From Vibrio gigantis (lineage in GTDB: Bacteria > Pseudomonadota > Gammaproteobacteria > Enterobacterales > Vibrionaceae), in assembly GCF_024347515.1 (NCBI RefSeq), contig NZ_AP025493.1, forward strand, positions 620,001 to 684,000: a stretch of 64,000 nucleotides of DNA, given 5' to 3'. Numbering within the stretch: the stretch's first letter is position 1; each line of letters begins with the position of its first letter. Positions 8,501 to 16,070 of the stretch are shown piece by piece. Below the pieces are notes generated by a model. That model was not told where the DNA came from. It ran no database searches and saw only the letters and a program-made list of their open reading frames with translations. The translations under genes and the position numbers were made by a program.

Positions 8501-9340
8501 CTACTCATCTCACCAGAACAACTTCAACAACGTTTGCTAGAAAAAGACAACATCATCATCCTCGACGCCAGCATCGAATTTCAAATTCCAAATGAGTCCG
8601 AAAAGATCAAAGGACAAATGATTCCTGGGGCGATTCGTTTTGATTACGACAAAGATTTTTGTAACAAGCACACTCTGCTTCCTCACATGTTCCCGACCGA
8701 AAAACACTTCAACACTCGCGCAAAAGAAATTGGCATCAATCGAGACAGTACGATTGTGGTTTACGATAACTCCGGAACCTTCGCTTCACCCCGTGCGTGG
8801 TGGATGTTTATGGCGATGGGACACAACAATGTATATATCTTGGATGGTGGTTTACCCGCTTGGATAGAAGCTGGTTACGCGACCGAGGCTGACTATCGAA
8901 CCGAAATAAAAGCGGGTAATTTTGAAGGCAATATTCAAGACAACTATTTTGTAAATGCTCAGAAAATTGAAGGTTACTCAAGTGACATGAGCGCAAACAT
9001 TATAGATGCTCGTTCTCAAGCTCGCTTCGATTCAGAAGTTCCTGAACCACGTGAAGGCTTACGTAGTGGCCATATACCAAATTCAATTTGCCTACCTTTT
9101 GCACAAGTACTCGACAACGGCAAATTAAAGCCCCAAGGAGAGCTTGTCGATATCTTTTCAGCACTAGAATTAACCCCTTCTCAACCTATGTTCTTTAGCT
9201 GTGGCTCTGGAGTAACAGCCTGCATCATATTGTTAGCCGCTAAACTCGCTGGTTATACAGGTGAAATGGGCATTTACGATGGTTCATGGACAGAATGGGG
9301 TGCCAACGACAAACTGCCTATCGCCGTGACTAAAAAGTAA
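8492..9340 (+). CDS. sseA: thiosulfate/3-mercaptopyruvate sulfurtransferase (tandem rhodanese)
   Basis: The 282-residue length is close to E. coli SseA (281). Two rhodanese domains are evident: an inactive N-terminal one (about 1-135, with LDASIEF...GAIRFDYD and the SPRAWWMF segment) and a C-terminal catalytic one (about 150-280). The active-site loop CGSGVTA carries the catalytic cysteine and is of the 3-mercaptopyruvate type rather than the CRxGxR thiosulfate type. The enzyme transfers sulfane sulfur to acceptors in the cytoplasm. Start choice is uncertain: ATG codons at 8477 and 8492 both lie in a tandem array and lack a good ribosome-binding site. Confidence 0.92.
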   Translation: MNQLLISPEQLQQRLLEKDNIIILDASIEFQIPNESEKIKGQMIPGAIRFDYDKDFCNKHTLLPHMFPTEKHFNTRAKEIGINRDSTIVVYDNSGTFASPRAWWMFMAMGHNNVYILDGGLPAWIEAGYATEADYRTEIKAGNFEGNIQDNYFVNAQKIEGYSSDMSANIIDARSQARFDSEVPEPREGLRSGHIPNSICLPFAQVLDNGKLKPQGELVDIFSALELTPSQPMFFSCGSGVTACIILLAAKLAGYTGEMGIYDGSWTEWGANDKLPIAVTKK

Positions 9341-9669
9341 TTCAACTTCGCTTACTGCTACTGTTAGAATATACTGCACATGCATAAAGAGCTTGCTCCT
9401 AAAAAGGAGAAGCTCTTTGTTATTATACCGTAACGACTCTCGGTTGAGCTCTCTGCAATTAGCCAACAATAAACTTAGATTAATCAAACACTAATCGTTA
9501 TCGTTGTTATGAATGTTAATTTCTTACTCAAGAATCCCGAAACGTAGTCGTTACACTATTTAATCATTAGTCATTATCGATGTGTCTTCTTAGTTTTAGA
9601 CATCATATTGGCATCCAATAGTTTGTCACTTGCACCCTATTAAAAGTAGTAACCAACAAAAGGCATCTC
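9341..9669. other. intergenic region before the GGDEF/EAL gene
   Basis: The only clear element is the sseA terminator at 9385-9422. The rest is AT-rich with no convincing gene. A weak AAAGG precedes the next ATG. Confidence 0.6.
9385..9422 (+). terminator. terminator of sseA
   Basis: AAAGAGCTT-CTCCT pairs with AGGAG-AAGCTCTTT around an A-rich loop, then TTATTAT. There is one unpaired base in the stem. Confidence 0.8.
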
Positions 9670-11964
9670 ATGGCTCTATTTAAGAAAAATATCTGGTCGC
9701 TGTACGCATTTATCGTACTACTGACCCTGATATTTTTCGCCGCGTTGGGGGTAACAAACTGGAAAGCAAACAGAGACGACTTCACAGAGCAGCAACACAT
9801 TCAGGTTGAGCTTTTTTCTAGCTCCGTCAATTCGCTACTGACCAGTCAAGAAGCCTTGTTAGAAGTGGTCGGCCATCAACTGGCTCAACAGTCTGATTTT
9901 ACACGTACTGCGTCTATCCAAATTAGACCCATTTTAGACAAGTTACTTGAAACCCACCCCGCTATAGCAGCGTTTGGCTTGTTGAACACCGAGGGTGACT
10001 ACCTATCGATCAGCTCAAACCTCCAACTTGCTAATCAAAAGAACTTGCTGAATTACGCGGCAACGAGAGATTCTTTTTTGGACGCTCTATCAAGCCGTAG
10101 CATGGTACTTGGACGTACCTATTTTCAAGAGTCGTTGAATAGCTTGGTTATTCCGCTAAGAAAATCCATTTCAATCGATGGTAAGAAAACCGATGCTGTA
10201 ATGACCGCAGGGCTACGCTTAGACGCCACAATCGTATTTGAAAATAATGCTCATGTCGGAAGTTTCAATACACTAAGCCTGATCAGAACAGACAGCTATC
10301 GCCAGTTTTATTCAAGTGATATCGAATCTGTGAGTGCGTATTCCTCTCCAGTAGGTAAAGATGTCATACAACGTATTGCGCGCACTTTTACTGAACACTT
10401 CGGCATTAGCGTGCAAGAAGCGATGAATGGACAAGAAACCTACTCTTTTGTCGTCGACGATGAACAATACCACTCTTTGATGAGCGCAAAATACATCCCA
10501 AACTACAAATTATGGGTGGTAGGACGTACTGACCTAACTCACGTCGATGGTATATTTTTACAAGAGTTCAGCATCCTTTTTGTTGCCTTTATTTTTCTTC
10601 AGTTTGGCTTCTACTTTTTGGTTAAGTCGATTGCCAAGAACGAACAGCGGACTCGTAGCCAGCTCATTTACCAGGCTAACCACGACCCATTAACCTCTCT
10701 CCCAAACCGTCTGTACATGCGTAAAAATATTGACAAGTGGATTGAAGATGAGTCTGAGCAGTTTTCGCTATTGTTTATCGATATAGATAACTTTAAATGC
10801 GTCAATGACACCCACGGGCATGACTTTGGAGACAAGGTTCTCAAACAGATCGCTTTGCGTTTGATGAGGTTTCGATCTCGCCTCAGCCTGTTAGTACGAG
10901 AATCAAGCGATGAGTTTTTGTTCTTAACACCATTGTCAAATGAAGCTGAGATTAAACGACTCGCCAAGCGTATTATTGAAGTACTTTCTCAACCTTATGA
11001 AGTTGAAAATGCTCAGTTTTTGCTAGGTTGCAGCATCGGTGTGGCACGCTTCCCTGAACACGGAAAAGATCTAGATAGCCTGTTACGTTCTGCCGATATT
11101 TCGATGTACAAAGCGAAACAGCAGCAGAACTCGTACAGCATTTTCACAAAGGAGATGCAAGATGCTCACCTCTACAAAATGAGAATAGAGCAAAGGCTGC
11201 GTATCGCTATAGAGAAACAAACACTGTTCATGGTTTTTCAGCCGCTAGTTCGAGCAAATGAGAGTATTCATGGTGTAGAAGCACTCGTTCGCTGGGTTGA
11301 TGACGAATTGGGTTTTGTTCCACCCGATGTGTTTATACCGGTAGCTGAAAACACAGGGTTAATGCAAAAACTTGGGGCTTTTATTATTGAGTCCAGCATT
11401 ATGCAGATCGCACATTTGCACCGAACAACGGAACAAAAGATTGGGCTTTCGATCAATATATCAGTGCGTCAGTTTTCTCATCAATCATTCTCTGAGCACT
11501 TGTTCGCGACACTAGAAAGGTATCAACTCTCTCCTAGCTGTTTAACGCTAGAAATTACGGAGAGTTTATTCATTGAAGATGTGACTCTGGTGAAGCCGAC
11601 GTTTGAAGCCTTGAAAGAGAAGAATATAAAGATCTCTTTAGATGATTTCGGCACTGGTTATTCGTCTCTCAGTATGCTGAAAGCACTCCCTATCGATGAG
11701 CTTAAAATCGATAAGAGCTTTATTGAGAACATTGCTGTCGATCAGCAGTCACTCACCATGGTTCAAAACATTATCGCTATCGGTAAAAACTTCGGCATGG
11801 TGGTATTAGCAGAAGGCGTAGAATCAAACGAACACTTCTCGATACTGAAGGCCTGTGGATGTGATTTGATGCAAGGCTATTACTTTTCTCGCCCTATCCC
11901 TTACGATGAGCTGACTACTCACCTAAATCTACAGGTGACCGAGTACGCGGAATGTTCTATTTAA
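9670..11964 (+). CDS. membrane c-di-GMP phosphodiesterase with degenerate GGDEF (GGDEF-EAL)
   Basis: This 764-residue inner-membrane protein has a transmembrane segment at about 12-30, a periplasmic sensor region of about 260 residues (Cache-like, inferred), a second segment at about 296-317, then a GGDEF and an EAL domain. The GGDEF signature is replaced by SSDEF (about residue 412), so cyclase activity is unlikely. The EAL domain keeps EALVRW, NISVRQFS, EITES, DDFGTGYSSL and AEGVE, the residues expected for an active c-di-GMP phosphodiesterase. The degenerate domain may bind GTP and activate the EAL domain, as in related proteins. It is monocistronic and probably lowers c-di-GMP in response to an extracellular cue. 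Confidence 0.9.
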   Translation: MALFKKNIWSLYAFIVLLTLIFFAALGVTNWKANRDDFTEQQHIQVELFSSSVNSLLTSQEALLEVVGHQLAQQSDFTRTASIQIRPILDKLLETHPAIAAFGLLNTEGDYLSISSNLQLANQKNLLNYAATRDSFLDALSSRSMVLGRTYFQESLNSLVIPLRKSISIDGKKTDAVMTAGLRLDATIVFENNAHVGSFNTLSLIRTDSYRQFYSSDIESVSAYSSPVGKDVIQRIARTFTEHFGISVQEAMNGQETYSFVVDDEQYHSLMSAKYIPNYKLWVVGRTDLTHVDGIFLQEFSILFVAFIFLQFGFYFLVKSIAKNEQRTRSQLIYQANHDPLTSLPNRLYMRKNIDKWIEDESEQFSLLFIDIDNFKCVNDTHGHDFGDKVLKQIALRLMRFRSRLSLLVRESSDEFLFLTPLSNEAEIKRLAKRIIEVLSQPYEVENAQFLLGCSIGVARFPEHGKDLDSLLRSADISMYKAKQQQNSYSIFTKEMQDAHLYKMRIEQRLRIAIEKQTLFMVFQPLVRANESIHGVEALVRWVDDELGFVPPDVFIPVAENTGLMQKLGAFIIESSIMQIAHLHRTTEQKIGLSINISVRQFSHQSFSEHLFATLERYQLSPSCLTLEITESLFIEDVTLVKPTFEALKEKNIKISLDDFGTGYSSLSMLKALPIDELKIDKSFIENIAVDQQSLTMVQNIIAIGKNFGMVVLAEGVESNEHFSILKACGCDLMQGYYFSRPIPYDELTTHLNLQVTEYAECSI

Positions 11965-11982
11965 AATAGACGAGCAAAGTAA

Positions 11983-12016
11983 ATAAGGTAGGCGGATAAT
12001 TACCTACCTTATGCTT
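11983..12016. terminator. bidirectional terminator between convergent genes
   Basis: ATAAGGTAGG (11983-11992) and CCTACCTTAT (12003-12012) form a perfect ten-pair stem. It sits between the convergent GGDEF/EAL and chitinase genes and may serve both, although neither side has a long T run. Confidence 0.75.
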
Positions 12017-12029
12017 GTTTTGTGGCGGG

Positions 12030-13397
12030 CTATTTATTCATTTCACTATACATAACATCTATCAATTGTCCTGAAGGATCTCCTGATAACTCCCAAGTAA
12101 AAATGCCGCCTAGTTTAGATTTCTTCGCCCACTCTGCCTTTGCTTTAATAGAACGCTGATCTTCAAAAGATATGAATACCTTTTTATCCGTGTTCCATAA
12201 ATAAGGTGCTTGAGCTTGTTCATCGTACTTGTACTCGTAACCTTGCTTGCTGCTGTAGTTATTCATAAGATCCCAGAACATGAAGTAACCATTTTCACCA
12301 GTGCCAAACTCCGTTCCTTTTTCAGAAACTAAATCACCTTTAGGCAACTCTCCAGCAAAGTCTTTTGTTCCTTGCCAACCTCGGCCATAAAAAGCCGCTC
12401 CGATGACGAGCTTCTCGCTAGGAATACCTTGTTCAATCATTTGATTAATAAAGACATCAGCGCCCATCCCCCACCAACTACGCTCTGTGGCATGTAAGTT
12501 TGTTGTGTGACCAGTCTGAGTTCCCCAGCCCCCGAGGAAGTCATAAGTCATAGCAAACATGTTAGTCAAATATGGGCTGGCTGCGTTCCAATCAATTTGC
12601 GCTGCTTTAGGACCAACACCGACAGCTGTTGAAAGCTCGTAATCTCTTTGAGTCGTCTTTGATAGATCGTCCAAATCACTTCTAATTGTTTTTACTAAAA
12701 GTGTGAACGCTTCACGCTCTAGCGCTTTTTGCTCATCCGTTAGTTTAGTCTCGGGGTTCCAAGGCGAAGTGGTTAAGCCACCGCCTCCTGGGTATTCCCA
12801 ATCAAGATCAATACCATCAAAAAAGTCATATTTTTGGATCAACTCAACAGCAGTTTTTGAAAAGTGGGCAATGGCTTTAGGATCTTTCGCCATCGCATGG
12901 AAAGGTTCAGACATTGTCCAACCACCAAATGATGGCAATATTTTGATATTTTTATTGTCGGCCTTCAGTTGAGCTAACTGAGCAAAGTGTCCGTTATAGG
13001 CGACGTCAACATCCACGTCTCCGAAATCGACTTCTAACGCAGCTTCTTTATCCACAATAATCGCGGTATATGGTTCTTTGTCTGCACATTGCTGCTTAAC
13101 TTGTTTTTGGACGGGCTCACCAGCACCGCTATGAGGACCACACATGCTCAAAAAGGCGTAAATAATATGTGAGAGCTTGTCTGCTGGTATGTCGTCAACG
13201 GTATAAGGGTTGTCTTTATTCAGATATTGCCAATCCGCAAAATACCCTGCGACGACTTTATCATCGGCATGTGTTGTAGGTGTGAGTATACAAGCCGTGG
13301 CTATTAAGCTAAGCGCAATGATGGAATTAGGTTTAAAGATAGAACTTGATTGGTCACTGTTGCTAGAAATAGCGTTTGTGATAAATGACAGTTTCAT
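12030..13397 (-). CDS. secreted GH18 chitinase
   Basis: The 455-residue protein belongs to glycoside hydrolase family 18. The catalytic motif DxxDxDxE is present as DGIDLDWE near residue 195, followed by YPGG; the FGGWTMS strand and the MTYDFLGGWG segment are also family marks. It should cleave beta-1,4-linked N-acetylglucosamine polymers. A long N-region precedes a hydrophobic segment (SIIALSLIATACIL) and an Ala-x-Ala-like site near HADD, so export is likely. No chitin-binding module is seen, suggesting action on soluble or accessible chitin. AAAGGAGATAATT precedes the ATG. An imperfect 90-bp palindrome lies upstream. Confidence 0.93.
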   Translation of the reverse strand: MKLSFITNAISSNSDQSSSIFKPNSIIALSLIATACILTPTTHADDKVVAGYFADWQYLNKDNPYTVDDIPADKLSHIIYAFLSMCGPHSGAGEPVQKQVKQQCADKEPYTAIIVDKEAALEVDFGDVDVDVAYNGHFAQLAQLKADNKNIKILPSFGGWTMSEPFHAMAKDPKAIAHFSKTAVELIQKYDFFDGIDLDWEYPGGGGLTTSPWNPETKLTDEQKALEREAFTLLVKTIRSDLDDLSKTTQRDYELSTAVGVGPKAAQIDWNAASPYLTNMFAMTYDFLGGWGTQTGHTTNLHATERSWWGMGADVFINQMIEQGIPSEKLVIGAAFYGRGWQGTKDFAGELPKGDLVSEKGTEFGTGENGYFMFWDLMNNYSSKQGYEYKYDEQAQAPYLWNTDKKVFISFEDQRSIKAKAEWAKKSKLGGIFTWELSGDPSGQLIDVMYSEMNK

Positions 13398-13457
13398 AAT
13401 TATCTCCTTTAGTGTGGCTTAACATTAAAGAGTGATAATTCTTTCAACCGCTGAACA

Positions 13458-13548
13458 AATTCACTATTCGAGTCATATCTAATAGTTATCCCCCTTATTG
13501 CACTGGTTTCATTAGGGGGAATTTCCATGATTACTCAAATAGTGAATT
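13458..13548. repeat. imperfect 91-bp palindrome upstream of the chitinase gene
   Basis: Outer arms AATTCACTATTCGAGT (13458-13473) and ACTCAAATAGTGAATT (13533-13548) match at all but one pair. A second inner pair, CCCCC (13490-13494) and GGGGG (13515-13519), shares the same centre. It could be a small mobile-element relic, a repeat family member or a cruciform regulatory element; the sequence alone does not decide. Confidence 0.7.
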
Positions 13549-13584
13549 CAACGGCAGTGAATATCTTACTGTTCACTGCCGTTG
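13549..13584 (-). terminator. hairpin at the 3' end of the SorC gene
   Basis: CAACGGCAGTGAA (13549-13561) and TTCACTGCCGTTG (13572-13584) form a perfect 13-pair stem that includes the last codons and the stop of the SorC gene. It lacks a T run on the minus strand, so it may act as an mRNA-stabilising hairpin instead of an intrinsic terminator. Confidence 0.6.
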
Positions 13585-14573
13585 TGTTTATTCACACTAA
13601 GTTGCTCGTCCAAGTTCAGTACCGTCAACGCATTGCTTACGCTAGTAGCAATCACGTCTACAACACCTGTTCTTAGCGCACCTAGTAGAGCTAATGGTTT
13701 ACTGTTCTCTGCTGCGATGGCAATAACTTCCGCTATTGGGCGGAACTCTTCCAAGGCCAAACCAATCACACGATCACTCATTACTGTGTTTGCAGTTTTA
13801 CCGTGAACGTCAAAAAAGTCATAACCAGCGAAGTCACCAACCACACCTTGGAGTAAACGAGATTGAACCACTTCTCCAGCAGTAAACCAGCCTAAGTCGA
13901 CCATATAACTGTTTTCACTCATGTCACCAATACCAACTAAAGCAACGTCAGCCTTTCGGGCTAGATCGAGTGTTTGCTTAACGGTGCTATTTTCCATGAA
14001 TGCCGTTTTTTGTGCTTTATTCTCTGCATAAGCAGGCGCGTACAAGGTCTCGGAAGATCCGCCGTATTTTTTGGCTAGCTGCCTACATATATGGTCGGCA
14101 TTAAACATACCGCCTCTTGGGTGAATACCGCCGATACCGCACACGAATTTGCAATCACGAGGCGTAATTACGCCAGTATGATGAGCAACAGAAGATACGT
14201 TACGCCCTTGCCCTACTGTTACCACCATCCCGTTTTTCAGTGTACTGGTTAGATAGTTAGACACTAAGCCTGCAACTTGGAGTCGCTGCTTCTCTTCGTT
14301 CGGTTGGTCTAATGCCACAAGTGCACGTTTCACACCAAAGCGCTCAATCAAGCGTTGTTCTATCTTGGCACTGAATACTGGGTGGTATTTCACGGTGATC
14401 TCAACAATGCCCTCATCTCGGGCTTGCTTGAGCATTCGACCAACCTTTGCACGAGAGATAGAGTACTTTTTAGAGATCTCTTCTTGTGTCGCGCCATCCT
14501 GATAATAAGCAACTGCCACTTCAGTGAGGAGATCAGTGTTTTCTTCGGAAACATCTTGGATATTCTTACTCAT
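13566..14573 (-). CDS. SorC-family sugar-phosphate-responsive regulator
   Basis: The 335-residue protein has an N-terminal helix-turn-helix (about residues 15-60: AYYQDGATQEEISKKYSISRAKVGRML) and a C-terminal SorC/DeoR-type effector domain with VVTVGQGRNVSSVA and GIGGIHPRGGMFNAD. Family members bind phosphorylated sugars and repress or activate adjacent carbohydrate genes. It is divergent from talB and tkt, and the same neighbourhood occurs in Vibrio cholerae chromosome II (recalled). The intergenic region holds several copies of a CAAATGTTC box, probably its operators. The likely effector is a pentose-phosphate-pathway intermediate, which is inference. Confidence 0.9.
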   Translation of the reverse strand: MSKNIQDVSEENTDLLTEVAVAYYQDGATQEEISKKYSISRAKVGRMLKQARDEGIVEITVKYHPVFSAKIEQRLIERFGVKRALVALDQPNEEKQRLQVAGLVSNYLTSTLKNGMVVTVGQGRNVSSVAHHTGVITPRDCKFVCGIGGIHPRGGMFNADHICRQLAKKYGGSSETLYAPAYAENKAQKTAFMENSTVKQTLDLARKADVALVGIGDMSENSYMVDLGWFTAGEVVQSRLLQGVVGDFAGYDFFDVHGKTANTVMSDRVIGLALEEFRPIAEVIAIAAENSKPLALLGALRTGVVDVIATSVSNALTVLNLDEQLSVNKHNGSEQ

Positions 14574-14616
14574 ATACCACGCAACCTATATTTAACAATT
14601 ATTTTACCTGCTTTGA

Positions 14617-14628
14617 GAACAAATGTTC
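14617..14628. promoter_or_regulatory. candidate SorC operator box 1
   Basis: GAACAAATGTTC is a near-palindrome located 44 bases upstream of the SorC start codon, where binding would give autoregulation. The same half-site recurs at 14658-14700 and 14880-14901. Confidence 0.5.
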
Positions 14629-14657
14629 GATGCATCAGCAAGTGATACACAAGTTTA

Positions 14658-14700
14658 CACCGTGAACATATGTAACAACAAGGAACATTTGTTCACGGTG
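14658..14700. promoter_or_regulatory. long inverted repeat, candidate SorC operator
   Basis: CACCGTGAACATATGT (14658-14673) and ACATTTGTTCACGGTG (14685-14700) are inverse copies matching at 15 of 16 positions around an 11-base spacer. Each arm contains the GAACA-ATGT half-site shared with the other boxes in this gap. The symmetry fits a tetrameric SorC-type regulator contacting two sites. Confidence 0.65.
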
Positions 14701-14823
14701 ATGGCCTTGGTTTTATTGTTGATTAATTCACCACCCTATGCCCGTTAAACGTTTGCTTGCATACCCCATGATTACTAGAGCGAAATATATTTGACTGAAG
14801 TCACCATACAGGACTATTTACCG

Positions 14824-14901
14824 TTGACTTTGGTGCTAGAACGGATAAATATGGCTACATCATTTACTCATCGAGCGATCAAATGTTCTGTGCAAATGTT
14901 C
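14824..14901 (+). promoter_or_regulatory. candidate talB promoter with two operator boxes
   Basis: TTGACT (14824-14829) with TAAATA (14846-14851) is a plausible sigma-70 promoter; another TTGACT occurs at 14791. CAAATGTTC occurs twice just downstream (14880-14888 and 14893-14901), where a bound SorC protein could block transcription. Transcripts from here would have a leader of more than 150 bases. Confidence 0.45.
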
Positions 14902-15033
14902 GTTCGGAGAAAAATTTAAATTAATGTAAGTTTGGCTCACTGGTACAACCATTGAGAACTTCATTAGTTAGCTTGCAAATGCCCGCACCTCTCCCATTAA
15001 AAGGGGTGTTATGCGATACATAGGATGATCAAA

Positions 15034-15984
15034 ATGAGCAATAAATTAGAGCAACTTCGTAAACTAACAACTGTTGTAGCTGACACTGGCGATATTGAAG
15101 CTATCAGCAAGTACACTCCTGAAGATGCAACAACTAACCCATCTCTAATTCTTAAAGCCGCTCAAATTGCTGAGTACGCACCTCTAATCGATGCTTCTAT
15201 CGAATACGCTAAAGCGCAAAGCGATGACAAAGCACAGCAAGTTCAAGACACTTGCGACATGCTTAACGTGAACATCGGTAAAGAAATCCTTAAAGTAGTT
15301 CCAGGCCGTATCTCAACTGAAGTTGATGCTCGTCTTTCTTACGACATGGAAGGCAGCGTTGCTAAAGCTCGTCAACTTATCAAAATGTATAACGACGCTG
15401 GCATCACTAACGACCGCATCCTTATCAAACTGGCTTCTACTTGGGAAGGCATCCGTGCTGCTGAAATCCTAGAGAAAGAAGGCATCAACTGTAACCTAAC
15501 GCTTCTATTCTCTTTCGCTCAAGCTCGTGCTTGTGCTGAAGCTGGCGTATTCCTAATCTCTCCTTTCGTAGGTCGCATCATGGACTGGTACAAAGCGAAA
15601 GAAGGTCGTGATTTTGAAGCTTCAGAAGATCCAGGTGTAATCTCAGTTTCTGATATCTACAACTACTACAAAGACCACGGTTACAAGACTGTTGTTATGG
15701 GTGCAAGCTTCCGTAACATCGGCGAGATCCTTGAACTTGCTGGTTGTGACCGTCTAACTATCGCACCTCAACTTCTAGCAGACCTAGAAGCAGCAGAAGG
15801 CGAAGTAGTAGAGAAGCTAATCGACTCTAACGGCACTAAAGAGCGTCCAGCAGCGATGACTCACGCTGAGTTCCTATGGGATCACAACCAAGACGCAATG
15901 GCTGTAGAGAAGCTAGCTGAAGGCATCCGCAACTTCGCAGTTGACCAAGGCAAACTAGAAGACATGATCGCAGCTAAGCTGTAA
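15034..15984 (+). CDS. talB: transaldolase
   Basis: The 316-residue product matches TalB in length (E. coli 317) and sequence. It interconverts sedoheptulose 7-phosphate plus glyceraldehyde 3-phosphate with erythrose 4-phosphate plus fructose 6-phosphate in the cytoplasm. The Schiff-base lysine lies in ILIKLASTWEGI (about residue 131), and DATTNPSLIL and PFVGRIMDWYK are family signatures. The ATG at 15034 is chosen because AGGA lies eight bases upstream; an ATG at 15025 would have no spacing. Codon use is strongly biased, suggesting high expression. tkt follows after 86 bases with a hairpin between them. Confidence 0.97.
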   Translation: MSNKLEQLRKLTTVVADTGDIEAISKYTPEDATTNPSLILKAAQIAEYAPLIDASIEYAKAQSDDKAQQVQDTCDMLNVNIGKEILKVVPGRISTEVDARLSYDMEGSVAKARQLIKMYNDAGITNDRILIKLASTWEGIRAAEILEKEGINCNLTLLFSFAQARACAEAGVFLISPFVGRIMDWYKAKEGRDFEASEDPGVISVSDIYNYYKDHGYKTVVMGASFRNIGEILELAGCDRLTIAPQLLADLEAAEGEVVEKLIDSNGTKERPAAMTHAEFLWDHNQDAMAVEKLAEGIRNFAVDQGKLEDMIAAKL

Positions 15985-16003
15985 TCACTCTCACCAAATT
16001 CAA

Positions 16004-16032
16004 ATAGGGGAACGTTCAGTTCCCCTACTTTT
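16004..16032 (+). terminator. hairpin between talB and tkt
   Basis: TAGGGGAAC and GTTCCCCTA form a nine-pair stem followed by CTTTTATC. It may be a partial terminator that sets the tal:tkt ratio or a 3'-end stabiliser. Confidence 0.65.
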
Positions 16033-16070
16033 ATCAATTTGTTTATCTTAATTTTTATTCGGAAGTTTCT

